DNA from: Alphaproteobacteria bacterium
Lineage (GTDB): Bacteria > Pseudomonadota > Alphaproteobacteria > Rhizobiales > Devosiaceae
Length of the DNA: 64,000 nucleotides
Assembly: GCA_018828145.1 (NCBI GenBank)
Contig: JAHJWO010000054.1
Coordinates: 186,001 to 250,000 of the forward strand
Direction: 5' to 3'
The translations under genes were made by a program, and so were the position numbers. Positions 17,963-27,900 of the stretch are shown in pieces. The stretch's first letter is position 1, and every line of letters begins with the position of its first letter. The notes under the pieces were generated by a model. That model was given only the letters and a program-made list of their open reading frames with translations, had not been told where the DNA came from and made no database searches.

Positions 17963-19309
17963 ATGTTCCAGAAGGTCCTCATCGCCAATCGCGGCGAAAT
18001 CGCCCTGCGCATCCTGCGCGCCTGCAAGGAGCTCGGCATCCAGACCGTGGCGGTGCACTCAACCGCCGACGCCAATGCCATGCATGTGCGCCTGGCCGAC
18101 GAAAGCGTCTGCATCGGCCCGCCCTCCGCCAAGGACAGCTACCTCAACATCCCCTCGATTCTCGCCGCCTGCGAAATCACCGGCGCCGATGCGGTGCATC
18201 CCGGCTACGGTTTCCTCAGCGAGAACGCCCGCTTCGCCAAGATCCTGGGCGAGCACAAGGTCACCTTCATCGGCCCCTCGGCGCACCATATCGAGATCAT
18301 GGGCGACAAGATCACGGCCAAGAAGACCGCCGTCGAACTCGGCATTCCCGTCGTGCCCGGCTCGGCCGGCGCCGTCGAGAGCGACGAGGAAGCCCTGCGC
18401 ACCGCCAAGGAAATCGGCTACCCCGTGCTGATCAAGGCAACCGCCGGCGGCGGTGGCCGCGGCATGAAGGTCGCCAAGTCCGAAAAGGACGTGCTCGAAG
18501 CCTGGTCGACCGCCCGCACCGAAGCCAAGGCCGCCTTCGGCAATGACTCGGTCTACATGGAAAAATACCTCGGCAAGCCGCGCCATATCGAGGTGCAGGT
18601 GCTCGGCGACGGCCAGGGCAATGCCGTCCATCTCGGCGTCCGCGACTGCTCGCTGCAGCGCCGCCACCAGAAGGTCTGGGAAGAGGCCGGCGGCCCCACC
18701 ATCCTGCCCAAGGAACGCGACGAGATCGGCGAGATCTGCGCCGTGGCCATGCGCAAGCTCAAATATGCCGGCGCCGGCACCATCGAGTTCCTCTACGAAA
18801 ACGGCGAATTCTACTTCATCGAGATGAATACCCGCCTGCAGGTGGAGCACCCGGTCACCGAGCGCATCACCGGCATCGACATCGTCTATGAGCAGATCCG
18901 CGTCGCCTCGGGTGAAAAGCTCTCGATGACGCAGGACAAGGTGCAGTTCTATGGCCACGCCATCGAAGTGCGCATCAATGCCGAGGACCCGCAGACCTTC
19001 GCGCCCTCGCCCGGCACCATCACCTTCTACCACCCCGCCGGTGGCGTCGGCGTGCGCGTCGATTCGGCCGTCTACCAGGGCTACAAGATCCCGCCCTATT
19101 ACGACTCGCTGATCGGCAAGCTCATCGTCTATGGCCGTACCCGCGACGAATGCCTGCAGCGCCTGCGCCGCGCCATCGACGAATTCGTCGTGGACGGCAT
19201 CAAGACCACGCTGCCGCTGTTCCAGCGCCTGATCCGCGAACCGGACATCCTTGCCGGCAACTACGACATCCACTGGCTGGAAAAGTATCTGGCCGAGAAC
19301 AAGGTCTGA
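17963..19309 (+). CDS. accC: Biotin carboxylase of acetyl-CoA carboxylase
   Basis: 448 residues (E. coli 449). ATP-grasp enzyme that carboxylates the biotin of AccB. Begins MFQKVLIANRGEIA; the ATP-grasp Gly loop GGGGRGMKVA, the EKYL..PRHIEVQ strand and the EMNTRLQVEHPVTE active-site signature are all present. ATG 17963 follows a GGGGGG patch. It is followed by an intergenic repeat and then aat. Confidence 0.97.
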   Translation: MFQKVLIANRGEIALRILRACKELGIQTVAVHSTADANAMHVRLADESVCIGPPSAKDSYLNIPSILAACEITGADAVHPGYGFLSENARFAKILGEHKVTFIGPSAHHIEIMGDKITAKKTAVELGIPVVPGSAGAVESDEEALRTAKEIGYPVLIKATAGGGGRGMKVAKSEKDVLEAWSTARTEAKAAFGNDSVYMEKYLGKPRHIEVQVLGDGQGNAVHLGVRDCSLQRRHQKVWEEAGGPTILPKERDEIGEICAVAMRKLKYAGAGTIEFLYENGEFYFIEMNTRLQVEHPVTERITGIDIVYEQIRVASGEKLSMTQDKVQFYGHAIEVRINAEDPQTFAPSPGTITFYHPAGGVGVRVDSAVYQGYKIPPYYDSLIGKLIVYGRTRDECLQRLRRAIDEFVVDGIKTTLPLFQRLIREPDILAGNYDIHWLEKYLAENKV

Positions 19310-19358
19310 TTGGGAGCCTTGATGATGTGGCACAGTGGCGTCACATCCACGGAGCATC

Positions 19359-19463
19359 ACCTCCCCCTTGATGGGGGAGGCCGGGAGGGGGTGCGAGAGC
19401 CCCGATATCGGTGTCAGTCCACCCCCACCCGCGAACCCTCCCCACAAGGTGGAGGGTGTCGAC
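19359..19463. repeat. GC-rich palindromic intergenic repeat (CCTCCCCC family)
   Basis: Contains CCTCCCCC/GGGGGAGG (19360-19380, 5-base loop) and ACCCTCC/GGAGGGT (19435-19457). A sequence of the same style is at 35911-35960. Such C- and G-run palindromes are scattered between genes of many Rhizobiales and Caulobacterales. It lies between accC and aat and ends shortly before the aat ribosome site. Confidence 0.7.
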
Positions 19464-19497
19464 TGAACCGCCGGGCGCGCAGGGGCGGGAGCTGCTG

Positions 19498-20142
19498 ATG
19501 GCCCGCCGGCAGGATCCCTTCGACATCGACATCACCCCCGAACTCATCATCCGCGCCTATCGCGCCGGCATCTTCCCCATGTCGGAGGACGCCGAGGACG
19601 AGGACCTGTTCTGGGTCAGCCCGGAAATGCGCGGCATCATCCCGCTCGATGGCTTCCGCCTCTCCACCAGCCTGCGCAAGGCCATCCGCAAGTCGGGCTT
19701 TACGGTCAGGGTTGATACCGATTTCGAGGCGATCATCGAGGGCTGCGCCACCGTCGGCGAGGATCGCGACACCACCTGGATCAACCGCACCATCCGCTCC
19801 GTCTATGGCGAACTGTTCCGCCGCGGCGTGGCCCATACGGTGGAAGTCTGGGATGGCCCCGATCTCGTCGGCGGCCTCTATGGCCTTGCCATCGGCGGCG
19901 CCTTCTTCGGGGAATCGATGTTCCACCGCCGCACCAATGCCAGCAAGATGGCCATGGCCCATCTGGTCGAGCGCCTCAGGTCCGGCGGCTTCGTGCTGCT
20001 CGACACCCAGTTCGTCACGCCCCATCTCGCCTCGCTCGGGGGCGTCGAAATTCCGCGCGAGGAATATGAGGAGCGCCTCGCCCAGGCGCTCCTGCTGTCC
20101 GCCGATTGGTCCGCCTGGGACCGGCAACACGCTAGTCCTTGA
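19498..20142 (+). CDS. aat: Leucyl/phenylalanyl-tRNA--protein transferase
   Basis: 214 residues. Transfers Leu or Phe from tRNA to N-terminal Arg/Lys of proteins, marking them for ClpAP by the N-end rule. Conserved landmarks: ITPELIIRAYRAGIFPM, FWVSPEMRGIIPL, the TWIN motif, HTVEVWDGPDLVGGLYGL, and GGAFFGESMFHR. ATG 19498 follows GGGAG. The 3' end overlaps the convergent GyrI-like gene by 11 bases. Confidence 0.95.
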   Translation: MARRQDPFDIDITPELIIRAYRAGIFPMSEDAEDEDLFWVSPEMRGIIPLDGFRLSTSLRKAIRKSGFTVRVDTDFEAIIEGCATVGEDRDTTWINRTIRSVYGELFRRGVAHTVEVWDGPDLVGGLYGLAIGGAFFGESMFHRRTNASKMAMAHLVERLRSGGFVLLDTQFVTPHLASLGGVEIPREEYEERLAQALLLSADWSAWDRQHASP

Positions 20143-20629
20143 GCTTGAAGGCCAGTTCGGTCACCCACTTGTCCATGTCGGGTTCCTCCTCAGGGTCCGT
20201 CTCATAGATTTCCAGCCGGCAGGCGAAGTGGTCCCCATCGGGCTTCTCCTCCATGTCCAGAGCCTGCTGGCTCTGCCGCAGCCAGCCGATCAGCATGCCG
20301 GTGACAGGCTCCAGCTTGTCCGGATGCCCATGCCAGCGCAGTGTCACGAACCGCCCGGCCGGCAGGGTGCCGAACTTGACCCTGTCGCTCGCCACGCCCT
20401 TCCGCGCCACCGCCACCCCGGCCTCCACCTCGAGCGTATCGGCCATATTGATCCGCCGGTAATTGTAGAATGCCGCACCGACCGGTTCGATATTCTGCTC
20501 GGCGAGCATGCCGAACACGACCGGAAACCCTTCCTGGGCGGGCTTCTGCATCTCGTCCATGCGCACCGTGAAGCTCATATAGGCATAGTCCTGCGCCGCC
20601 CGGGTCACGTTTTCAGGCAAGGTCAGCAT
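20132..20629 (-). CDS. GyrI-like small-molecule-binding domain protein
   Basis: 165 residues, single domain. The pattern TLPARGFVTLRWHG-type strand (here TLPAGRFVTLRWHGHPDKL, about 87-105) and the terminal CRLEIYETDPEEEPDMDKWVTELAFKLKD matches stand-alone GyrI/AraC-effector-binding domains, which end in a strand such as TELYIPLK. These bind hydrophobic or drug-like ligands, and some inhibit gyrase or hydrolyse small molecules. No DNA-binding domain is attached. Role here unknown. Overlaps aat tail-to-tail. Confidence 0.75.
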   Translation of the reverse strand: MLTLPENVTRAAQDYAYMSFTVRMDEMQKPAQEGFPVVFGMLAEQNIEPVGAAFYNYRRINMADTLEVEAGVAVARKGVASDRVKFGTLPAGRFVTLRWHGHPDKLEPVTGMLIGWLRQSQQALDMEEKPDGDHFACRLEIYETDPEEEPDMDKWVTELAFKLKD

Positions 20630-20844
20630 CTCAGTCTCCTGTTATGGTGGTCTCTTGGGATTGGTCCTGTCGAGCAGCGCCCGCCGGTCGCATTGGCCCT
20701 GGTCGCCGTCATGCTGGTCCGTCCCCCAAGCAGCATGCAATAGCGTCCGACCTGCCGCAGCCTTGCGCCACGGCGCTGCTCGGTCAAGGACGGATGGGCG
20801 TCGCCGATACCGACAAGGTCAGCACAGCCACGGTCGATTTGGTT

Positions 20845-21282
20845 TCAGGGGGTCTCGCGCTCGTCGGGCGGCGGCACGTCGGTGCTGGTCTTGCACTCGA
20901 CCAGCCACACATCATAGATCGCGTGGTCGACTGCGTTTAGCGCCGGACTATCTGCAAACATCCAGCCGGTGAAGATGCGCCGGGAGACGCCGGTGAGGCT
21001 GCGCTGGTCGACTTCTAGAAACGCCGAGATGCGCTGGGTCTCGGTCGAGGGACGGCTATAGCAGGCGCGCGGCGTGAGTTCGAGTGCCCCGAACAGCACC
21101 GTCTCGTCGATATAGACGTCGAACCGCGTGATGCGCCCGGTGATCTTGTCGAGCCCGGCAAAGGTGGCGACCGGATTGGCCACCGGCTGGGCCAGAACCG
21201 GCGCGGCCAAGCCGAAGCATGCCAGCGCCACGAAGGGCACCAGCATCTTGGTCAGGGCTGAAAACGGGGTGGTGCGGCGCAA
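20845..21282 (-). CDS. DUF2155 domain exported protein
   Basis: 145 residues with a signal peptide (about 1-31, ending VLAQ). The body DKITGRITRFDVYIDETVLFGALELTPRACYSRP..ETQRISAFLEVD, then RIFTGWMFADSPALNAVDHAIYDVWLVEC, is the DUF2155 signature, found almost only in alphaproteobacteria, usually next to the NDUFA12 gene as here. Two cysteines (in RACYSRP and LVECK) may form a disulfide. The biochemical role is unknown. Same strand as and 9 bases beyond the NDUFA12 gene, so one operon. Confidence 0.9.
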   Translation of the reverse strand: MRRTTPFSALTKMLVPFVALACFGLAAPVLAQPVANPVATFAGLDKITGRITRFDVYIDETVLFGALELTPRACYSRPSTETQRISAFLEVDQRSLTGVSRRIFTGWMFADSPALNAVDHAIYDVWLVECKTSTDVPPPDERETP

Positions 21283-21291
21283 GGCGCCGTC

Positions 21292-21690
21292 CTATTCGGG
21301 CGACCAGGCGTCGTAGTCGCCGGTAACGCGCGGGCGCTCGCCCTTGTTCAGCAGGCTGCCATCTGGACGGTATGCAGCGGCCGTACCCGTCAGGTTCGGC
21401 TCATGCGGCTTCTGCCAGGCGCGCGCCTGATAGTTGGCCTGCGCCGGCACCACGTCGGTGCGGTGATGCATCCAGCCATGCCAGCCGGATCCGATCGTGG
21501 ACGGGTCGGCATAGCCACTATAGGTCACGTAGCGGCGGCCAGCCTTGCGATCCTGGTAGTACTTGTTGCCGAATTCGTCGCTGCCGACAAAGTCGCCAAA
21601 GCGCCAGATCCACAGGCGCGTTCCCCATGTCTGGCCGCTCCACCAGGAGAAGATTTCAGTCAGGAACTGCTTGATACCGGATTTGGCCAA
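21292..21690 (-). CDS. NADH:ubiquinone oxidoreductase accessory subunit NDUFA12 type
   Basis: 132 residues. Contains the family core: WGTRLWIWRFGDFVGSDEFGNKYYQDR and RRYVTYSGYADPSTIGSGWHGWMHHRTD, then WQKPHEPNLTGT. This is the bacterial counterpart of mitochondrial complex I subunit NDUFA12 (B17.2), a supernumerary subunit kept in alphaproteobacteria, placed at the matrix/cytoplasmic arm. Note that the nuo operon itself is not in the window. First gene of the pair with DUF2155. Confidence 0.95.
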   Translation of the reverse strand: MAKSGIKQFLTEIFSWWSGQTWGTRLWIWRFGDFVGSDEFGNKYYQDRKAGRRYVTYSGYADPSTIGSGWHGWMHHRTDVVPAQANYQARAWQKPHEPNLTGTAAAYRPDGSLLNKGERPRVTGDYDAWSPE

Positions 21691-21771
21691 TTGTCGATTC
21701 CGCCGTCGAATTATGCGATTGCGCCGGGTGTAACATGGGTGGTCACGGCAGCCTAGTGTTTGGCGGCGAAT

Positions 21772-22347
21772 TTACCGCGCCTGCAGCCCCGCCATGGCTG
21801 CGGTGATGATCGCGTCCTTCTGTGCGTCCGTCGTGCCCGCCAGGCCCTGGATATGCAGGCCCTGGTCCAGCGTCTGCAGCATCTTGCCCAGCCCTGCAAT
21901 GTCGCTCGCTGCGGCGATCTGCCCCCGCGCCAGCGCGCCGGCAAGGTTCGCCCGATACAGCGCCTCGATTTCGCCGGCGCCTGCCACCGCCCGGTCATAG
22001 GCCCCGGGCGGCACCGAGTCGCGCTGCGTCAGCGTGTTGATCATGAAGCAGCCGTAATATTCGCTGCCATATTGCAGCGAACGCAGCACGGCCTCGATAT
22101 TCTCCAGCCCCTGCGGCTGCACGGTCAGGATGTCGCGATACTGGCCCAGCAGGTAACCGAGAAATCGATCGAGGGCCGCCTCGTAAAGCCCGGCCTTGCC
22201 GCCAAACTCCTTGTAGAGACTGAAGCGGTTCAGCCCGGTATGCTCGACCAGGGCCGCAAGATGCGCGCCCTCGTAACCAAGCCGCCAGAACATCGACATG
22301 GCCTTGTCGAGTACGGTGTCGCGATCATAGCCCCTTGGACGCGCCAT
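21772..22347 (-). CDS. TetR/AcrR family transcriptional regulator
   Basis: 191 residues. N-terminal helix-turn-helix (about 8-52: RDTVLDKAMSMFWRLGYEGAHLAALVEHTGLNRFSLYKEFGGKAGLYEAAL) with the usual FGGK link to the ligand domain. The C-terminal part (about 60-190) resembles TetR_C domains of small-molecule repressors. It is divergent from the phosphotransferase/MFS pair with an 84-base shared promoter region, so it most likely represses that pair and is relieved by its substrate (inference). Confidence 0.9.
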   Translation of the reverse strand: MARPRGYDRDTVLDKAMSMFWRLGYEGAHLAALVEHTGLNRFSLYKEFGGKAGLYEAALDRFLGYLLGQYRDILTVQPQGLENIEAVLRSLQYGSEYYGCFMINTLTQRDSVPPGAYDRAVAGAGEIEALYRANLAGALARGQIAAASDIAGLGKMLQTLDQGLHIQGLAGTTDAQKDAIITAAMAGLQAR

Positions 22348-22431
22348 TTACAGACCGATCATTCTAAAATTCCGTTGACCACGCTATGGAGCGGAGTTAT
22401 TTACCTACCGTTCTGAAACAGGAATTGGCCA

Positions 22432-23217
22432 ATGTCCACCTCTTTCGCGCACGATATCGAGCTGCCCGCCCAGCTGGCGCGGTTGGCCGGCCGGCAGTGG
22501 GTGCAGATCACCCTGGGCCGCTCCGGCGCATCGGTCTGGCGTATCGAAGGCGGCGGCGACACGCTATATCTCAAGCGGGAGGCAATCCACGCCCTGGGCG
22601 AAATCCCTGGTGAAGCGGAGCGACTGCACTGGCTCGCTTCCACATCCGTTCCCGCCCCCCGGCTTTGCGACAGGTTTGACGCGGACGGCTATTCCTGGCT
22701 GCTGATGACGGCCCTGTCCGGCACGGACCTGACCCATCTGGTCGCTCGTCCCGCCGACCTGTGTAACGCCCTGGCTACCGGTCTGCGCGCCTTGCACGCC
22801 CTTGATCCGGCAACCTGTCCCTTCGACCTCCGGCTGCCGTTGCGGCTGCAGGCCGGCGCCGCCAATGCGGCGGCCGGTCGCGTCGACGAAAGCGATTTCG
22901 ACGAAGCCCGTCATGGCTGGACCGCCCAGGCCGTCCTCGACTGGTTGCAGGAGTACCAGCCCCGCCACGAAGACCTCGTCGTCACCCATGGCGATGCCAG
23001 CCTGCCCAATATCATGGCCAGCGATGGCCGCTTTGCTGGCATCATCGATTGCGGACGCCTCGGCGTGGCCGATCGCTGGCAGGATTTGGCCATTGCCTGC
23101 CGCAGCATCATCTACAATTGCGGTCAGGAGCACGTCGCCCCATTCCTCGCGGCCTACGGCGCAGCATGGGACGCGCAACGCTACCGCTACTACTGCACGC
23201 TCGACGAGCTGTTCTGA
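22432..23217 (+). CDS. APH(3')-type aminoglycoside phosphotransferase
   Basis: 261 residues, the normal APH(3') length. It matches the neomycin phosphotransferase II layout closely: the LHALDPATCPFD segment, the catalytic loop HGDASLPNI with D188 and N193, and D206 in IIDCGRLGVADRWQD for Mg binding (equivalents in NptII are D190, N195, D208), and the C-terminal LDELF that helps bind the drug in known APH(3') enzymes. Expected to phosphorylate the 3'-hydroxyl of kanamycin/neomycin-like compounds. Its stop overlaps the ATG of the MFS gene (TGATG). Codon use looks like the host chromosome, suggesting long residence rather than recent plasmid capture. Confidence 0.88.
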   Translation: MSTSFAHDIELPAQLARLAGRQWVQITLGRSGASVWRIEGGGDTLYLKREAIHALGEIPGEAERLHWLASTSVPAPRLCDRFDADGYSWLLMTALSGTDLTHLVARPADLCNALATGLRALHALDPATCPFDLRLPLRLQAGAANAAAGRVDESDFDEARHGWTAQAVLDWLQEYQPRHEDLVVTHGDASLPNIMASDGRFAGIIDCGRLGVADRWQDLAIACRSIIYNCGQEHVAPFLAAYGAAWDAQRYRYYCTLDELF

Positions 23218-24401
23218 TGGCCGGTCTGCGTCGCTTCCTCGGCGTCTATTACGCCTATGTCTTCGTGTTCGATTTCATGCTGGCCTACGCCATCTATACG
23301 GCCCTGTTCGAGCTGCGCGGCATTTCCGTCGCCGAGATCGGTATCCTGCTCGCCTTCTGGTCGGCCTCCGCCATCGTTCTCGAAATGCCCTCGGGCGCCC
23401 TTTCCGATCATTTCGATCGCCGCGTCCTGCTGGTCGTTGCGCCTCTGCTCAAGGCACTGACCTTTGTCTGCTGGGGCCTCGCCAATGGCAGCTTCTGGCT
23501 CTATGGCCTCGGCTTCCTGTTCTGGAGTGCCGGACAGGCCCTGCAGTCGGGCTCGCGCGAGGCGCTGCTCTATGAACGCCTCGCCGAAGCGGGCCGGAGC
23601 GACGAGTTCGACAAGATCCTGGGGCGCGACTCCGCGGCCGAGGGCCTTGGCATCGGCGCGGGGGCCCTGCTCGGCGGCTTCGTCGCCCAGTTTGATATGG
23701 ATTGGGCCATCTGGCTGTCTATCCCGCCCCTTCTTGTCGGCGCCGGGCTGGCGCTGCTGCTGCATGACAACCGGCGCAACCGGCAGGCCGAGGACGACGA
23801 GACTCCTTCCACCTACCTGTCCCACTTTGCCGATGCCTTCGGCGAGTTCCGGCGCCATGCCGATCTGCGCTTCGTCACCATCTATATGTCGGTAGGCCTG
23901 ATCACCTTCGAGCTGCTCGAGGAGTTCGACCAGCTCTATTATCTCGCCGTCTCCGTACCGATCTGGGCCTGGGGCCTGCTCGCCGCTGCGGTGGAGCTGG
24001 TCTATGCCTATGCCAGCGTCGCCGCCCACCGCCTCGCTGGCCGGCCATGGCTGGCCTGGGCCCTGCCCCTGCTCGGCGGCGCCCTGCTGGTCGCAGCCTC
24101 GGTCGGGGACAATCCCTGGTATGTGCTGCTGCTGGAGCTGGCTTATGTGGCCATCGCCCCCGTGGCCGTGCTGGCCGAGGCCCGCTTCCATCGCGTCATG
24201 GATGGGCGCAGCCGTGCCACCACGACCTCGGCGCTGATCATGGCGGAGAATATTGCCGGCATTGTCGCCACCCTGCTCTTTGGCTTCCTCGCCCAATGGC
24301 TGGGCATCCTGCCAGCCTATGGCTGGGCTGGCCTCGTCATGCTGCCCGTGGCCGCCTGGGTCTTTGTCGGGCAGCGTCGTGGTATGCGCGCCATCGACTG
24401 A
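23217..24401 (+). CDS. MFS transporter
   Basis: 394 residues, about 12 hydrophobic segments. Includes the MFS loop motif in degenerate form (GALSDHFDRRVLLVV, about 56-70) and a charged central loop (DNRRNRQAEDDETPSTYL, about 185-205). It is a small drug-efflux-like or sugar-like MFS protein. Its ATG overlaps the stop of the phosphotransferase, so the two are co-translated; together with the TetR gene this looks like an inactivate-and-export unit, but the substrate is not shown. A start further upstream would lie inside the kinase gene. Confidence 0.85.
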   Translation: MAGLRRFLGVYYAYVFVFDFMLAYAIYTALFELRGISVAEIGILLAFWSASAIVLEMPSGALSDHFDRRVLLVVAPLLKALTFVCWGLANGSFWLYGLGFLFWSAGQALQSGSREALLYERLAEAGRSDEFDKILGRDSAAEGLGIGAGALLGGFVAQFDMDWAIWLSIPPLLVGAGLALLLHDNRRNRQAEDDETPSTYLSHFADAFGEFRRHADLRFVTIYMSVGLITFELLEEFDQLYYLAVSVPIWAWGLLAAAVELVYAYASVAAHRLAGRPWLAWALPLLGGALLVAASVGDNPWYVLLLELAYVAIAPVAVLAEARFHRVMDGRSRATTTSALIMAENIAGIVATLLFGFLAQWLGILPAYGWAGLVMLPVAAWVFVGQRRGMRAID

Positions 24402-24968
24402 GCCACCAGCGCTGGTGTCCACGGCGCGCTGCCGTCTTTCGGCCAAAATTTCTGCGCTTGACAGCTTTTGACCCAGCCGATTCTGCCGTCTGCCGGCATG
24501 GTGAATGCCCGCTTAACGGCACTCCCCACAACCCGATCCCTGAGGAATCCCGTGGCTTTAGCGCGGACTCTTCCCGCGGCGTTTCGATGGTTCATGCAGC
24601 TTTTGAAAAAGCTCAGACGGGCCCGCCAAGCCCACCAATTTCCTTGCAGTTTGTCCCCGCAATCCACATATTACCCCTACTAGTGGTTGTCCTGGCCGCC
24701 ATCCCGACCACTAGCCCTTGTGATTTGTGACATTGACGCGCCGTCTGAATCGGAAGAATGTTTTGGACAGTTCGATGCATCTCCCTGCAGCGGACAAGTC
24801 CTGAACGAGAGCGCTGGCACAAGACCGGCGACAGGTTCGGGCACAGGCAATTTTTTCGAGCCCGTCCAGCGGACTCGGTTGGTGAAGCGTCAACACAGAT
24901 TTGGATGAGAAGCCGGGTTTCGGCTCGCGGGCACCCTTGTGCTCGTTACATTGGGGAATACGACGACT
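24402..24968 (+). other. Intergenic region before nrdJ
   Basis: 567 bases with no convincing gene. It holds a TTGACA at 24458-24463 without a good -10, and an 8-bp inverted repeat CTAGTGGT/ACCACTAG (24680-24687 and 24707-24714, 19-base loop). No cobalamin-riboswitch box and no clear NrdR box were found by eye. GC appears lower in the part around 24640-24690. Confidence 0.5.
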
Positions 24969-27900
24969 ATGCGCATTGAACGCCGGTTCACGTCTGCCGA
25001 TCAGGATCGCTACGGCTCGATCGAATTCCGCTCGGCCACGAGCGAGATTCGCAATCCTGACGGCTCGGTCGTCTTCAAGCTCGAAGACATTGCCATTCCC
25101 TCGACCTGGAGCCAGGTCGCGGCTGACATCATCGCGCAGAAATACTTCCGCAAGGCCGGCGTCGCCAAGGTCTTGAAGAAGGTCGAGGAGAACTCCGTTC
25201 CCTCCTGGCTGTGGCGCTCCGTCCCCGACGAGGCTGCGCTCGCCAAGCTCCCCGAAGCCGAGCGCTATGGTTCGGAAATGGACAGCCGCCAGGTCTTCGA
25301 CCGCCTGGCCGGCACCTGGACCTATTGGGGCTGGAAGGGCGGCTATTTCGACTCCGAGGAAGACGCCCGCACCTTCTTCGACGAGCTCGCCTACATGCTC
25401 GCCACCCAGCGCGTTGCCCCCAATTCCCCGCAGTGGTTCAACACCGGCCTGTTCTGGGCCTATGGCATCGATGGCCCCGGCCAGGGCCATTTCTATGTCG
25501 ACCCCTTCACCAACAAGCTGGTCTCCTCCAAGAGCTCCTACGAGCACCCCCAGCCCCATGCCTGCTTCATCCAGTCCGTCAATGACGACCTGGTGAACGA
25601 AAACGGCATCATGGACCTCTGGGTCCGCGAGGCGCGCCTGTTCAAGTATGGCTCGGGCACCGGCACCAATTTCTCCGCTTTGCGCGGCTCGGGCGAACGC
25701 CTCTCGGGCGGCGGCAAGTCGTCGGGCCTCATGAGCTTCCTCAAGATCGGCGACCGCGCTGCCGGCGCCATCAAGTCCGGCGGCACCACCCGCCGCGCCG
25801 CCAAGATGGTCGTGCTCGATATCGATCACCCCGATGTCGAGGAATACATCAACTGGAAGGTCAAGGAGGAGCAGAAGGTTGCTGCCCTCGTTACCGGCTC
25901 CAAGGTCGTCTCCAAGCACCTCAAGCTGATCATGAAGGCCGCCGTGAACTGCGAAGGTTCGGGCGACGACTGCTTCGACGTGGCGATGAACCCCGCCCTC
26001 AAGCGCGAAGTCCGCGCCGCCAAGAAGGCGCTGGTGCCGGAGAACTACATCTACCGCGTCATCCAGTTCGCCAAGCAGGGCTATACCGATATCGAATTCC
26101 CGGTCTACGACACCGATTGGGACAGCGAAGCCTATCTCACCGTCTCGGGCCAGAATTCCAACAATTCCGTCCGCGTCACCGATGACTTCCTGCGCGCCGT
26201 GGAAAACGATGGCGACTGGAACCTGACCTCCCGCAAGGATGGCAAGACCGTCAAGACGCTGAAGGCTCGCGATCTCTGGGAACAGGTCGGCTACGCCGCC
26301 TGGGCCTCGGCCGATCCCGGCATCCAGTATCACACCACCATCAACGAGTGGCACACCTCCCCCGAGGCCGGTCCGATCAATGCATCGAACCCCTGCTCGG
26401 AATACATGTTCCTCGACGACACCGCCTGCAACCTGGCCTCGGTCAACCTGCTGCCCTATCGCAATGCCGATGGCTCCTTCAACACCGCCGCCTACGAGCA
26501 CACCGTCCGCCTCTGGACCATCGTGCTCGAAATCTCGGTGATGATGGCGCAGTTCCCGTCCAAGGCCATTGCCGAGCGCTCGTTCGAATACCGCACCCTG
26601 GGCATCGGCTACGCCAATATCGGCGGCTTCCTCATGACCTCGGGCATCCCCTATGACTCGGCCGCCGGCCGCGCCATTGCCGGCGCCGTCACCGCCATCA
26701 TGACCGGCGTCAGCTACGCCACCTCGGCCGAAATGGCCAAGGAGCTCGGCCCGTTCAAGGATTACAAGCGCAACGCCAAGCACATGCTGCGCGTCATCCG
26801 CAACCATCGCAACGCCGCCCATGGCAATGCCGAGGGTTACGAGAACCTCTCCATCAAGCCGGTCCCGCTCGACCATGCCAGCCTGATCGACGCCAACCTG
26901 TCCGAGCGCGCCAAGCTCGCCTGGGACAATGCCCTCGCCCTCGGCGAGAAGCATGGCTACCGCAATGCCCAGGTCTCGGTCATCGCCCCCACCGGCACGA
27001 TCGGCCTCGTGATGGATTGCGACACCACCGGCATCGAGCCCGATTTCGCTTTGGTCAAGTTCAAGAAGCTCGCCGGTGGCGGCTACTTCAAGATCATCAA
27101 CCGCGCCGTGCCCCCCGCTTTGCGCACCCTGGGCTATTCGGAATCCCAGATCGCCGAGATGGAGGCCTATGCGGTCGGCCATGGCAATCTCAACCAGGCC
27201 CCGGGCATCAATCCGTCCACCCTGCGCCAGAAGGGCTTCACCGACGACAAGATCGCCGCGCTCAACGCCGCGACCGCCTCGGCCTTCGACATCAAGTTCA
27301 TCTTCAACCAGTGGACCCTGGGCGTCGATTTCCTCAAGTCGCTCGGCGTCACCGATGAGCACCTGGCCGATTTCTCCTTCGACCTGCTGAGCTTCCTCGG
27401 CTTTTCCAAGAAAGACATCGAAGCCGCCAATATCCATGTCTGCGGCGCCATGACGCTGGAAGGCGCGCCTCACCTCAAGGACCAGCATCTGCCCGTCTTC
27501 GATTGCGCCACCCCCTGCGGCAAGATCGGCAAGCGCTACCTCTCGGTCGAGAGCCACATCCTGATGATGGCTGCCGCCCAGCCCTTCATCTCGGGTGCCA
27601 TTTCCAAGACCATCAACATGCCCAACGACGCCACCGTCGAGGAAGCCAAGGAAGCCTACATGCTGTCCTGGCGCCTGGCGCTCAAGGCCAACGCGCTTTA
27701 TCGCGATGGCTCCAAGCTCTCCCAGCCGCTCAATTCCTCGGTCCTGGCCGCGGCCGATGACGACGAGGACGAAGACGCCCTCGAAAACCTCGTCGCCATG
27801 AATGCCGATGCCCGCGTCCCCGTCGTTGCCGAGCGCATCGTCGAGCGCATCATCGAGCAGGTCCGCGACCGCGAGAAAATGCCCGATCGCCGCAAGGGCT

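Noticed and set aside
20630-20844. Possible small gene between the GyrI-like and DUF2155 genes
   Set aside because: Frames exist but lack ribosome sites and overlap DUF2155; nothing resembling a family was seen.
24700-24968. Cobalamin riboswitch before nrdJ
   Set aside because: Expected because of the B12 cofactor, but I could not find the conserved B12 box or core strings by eye. A covariance-model search would be decisive.
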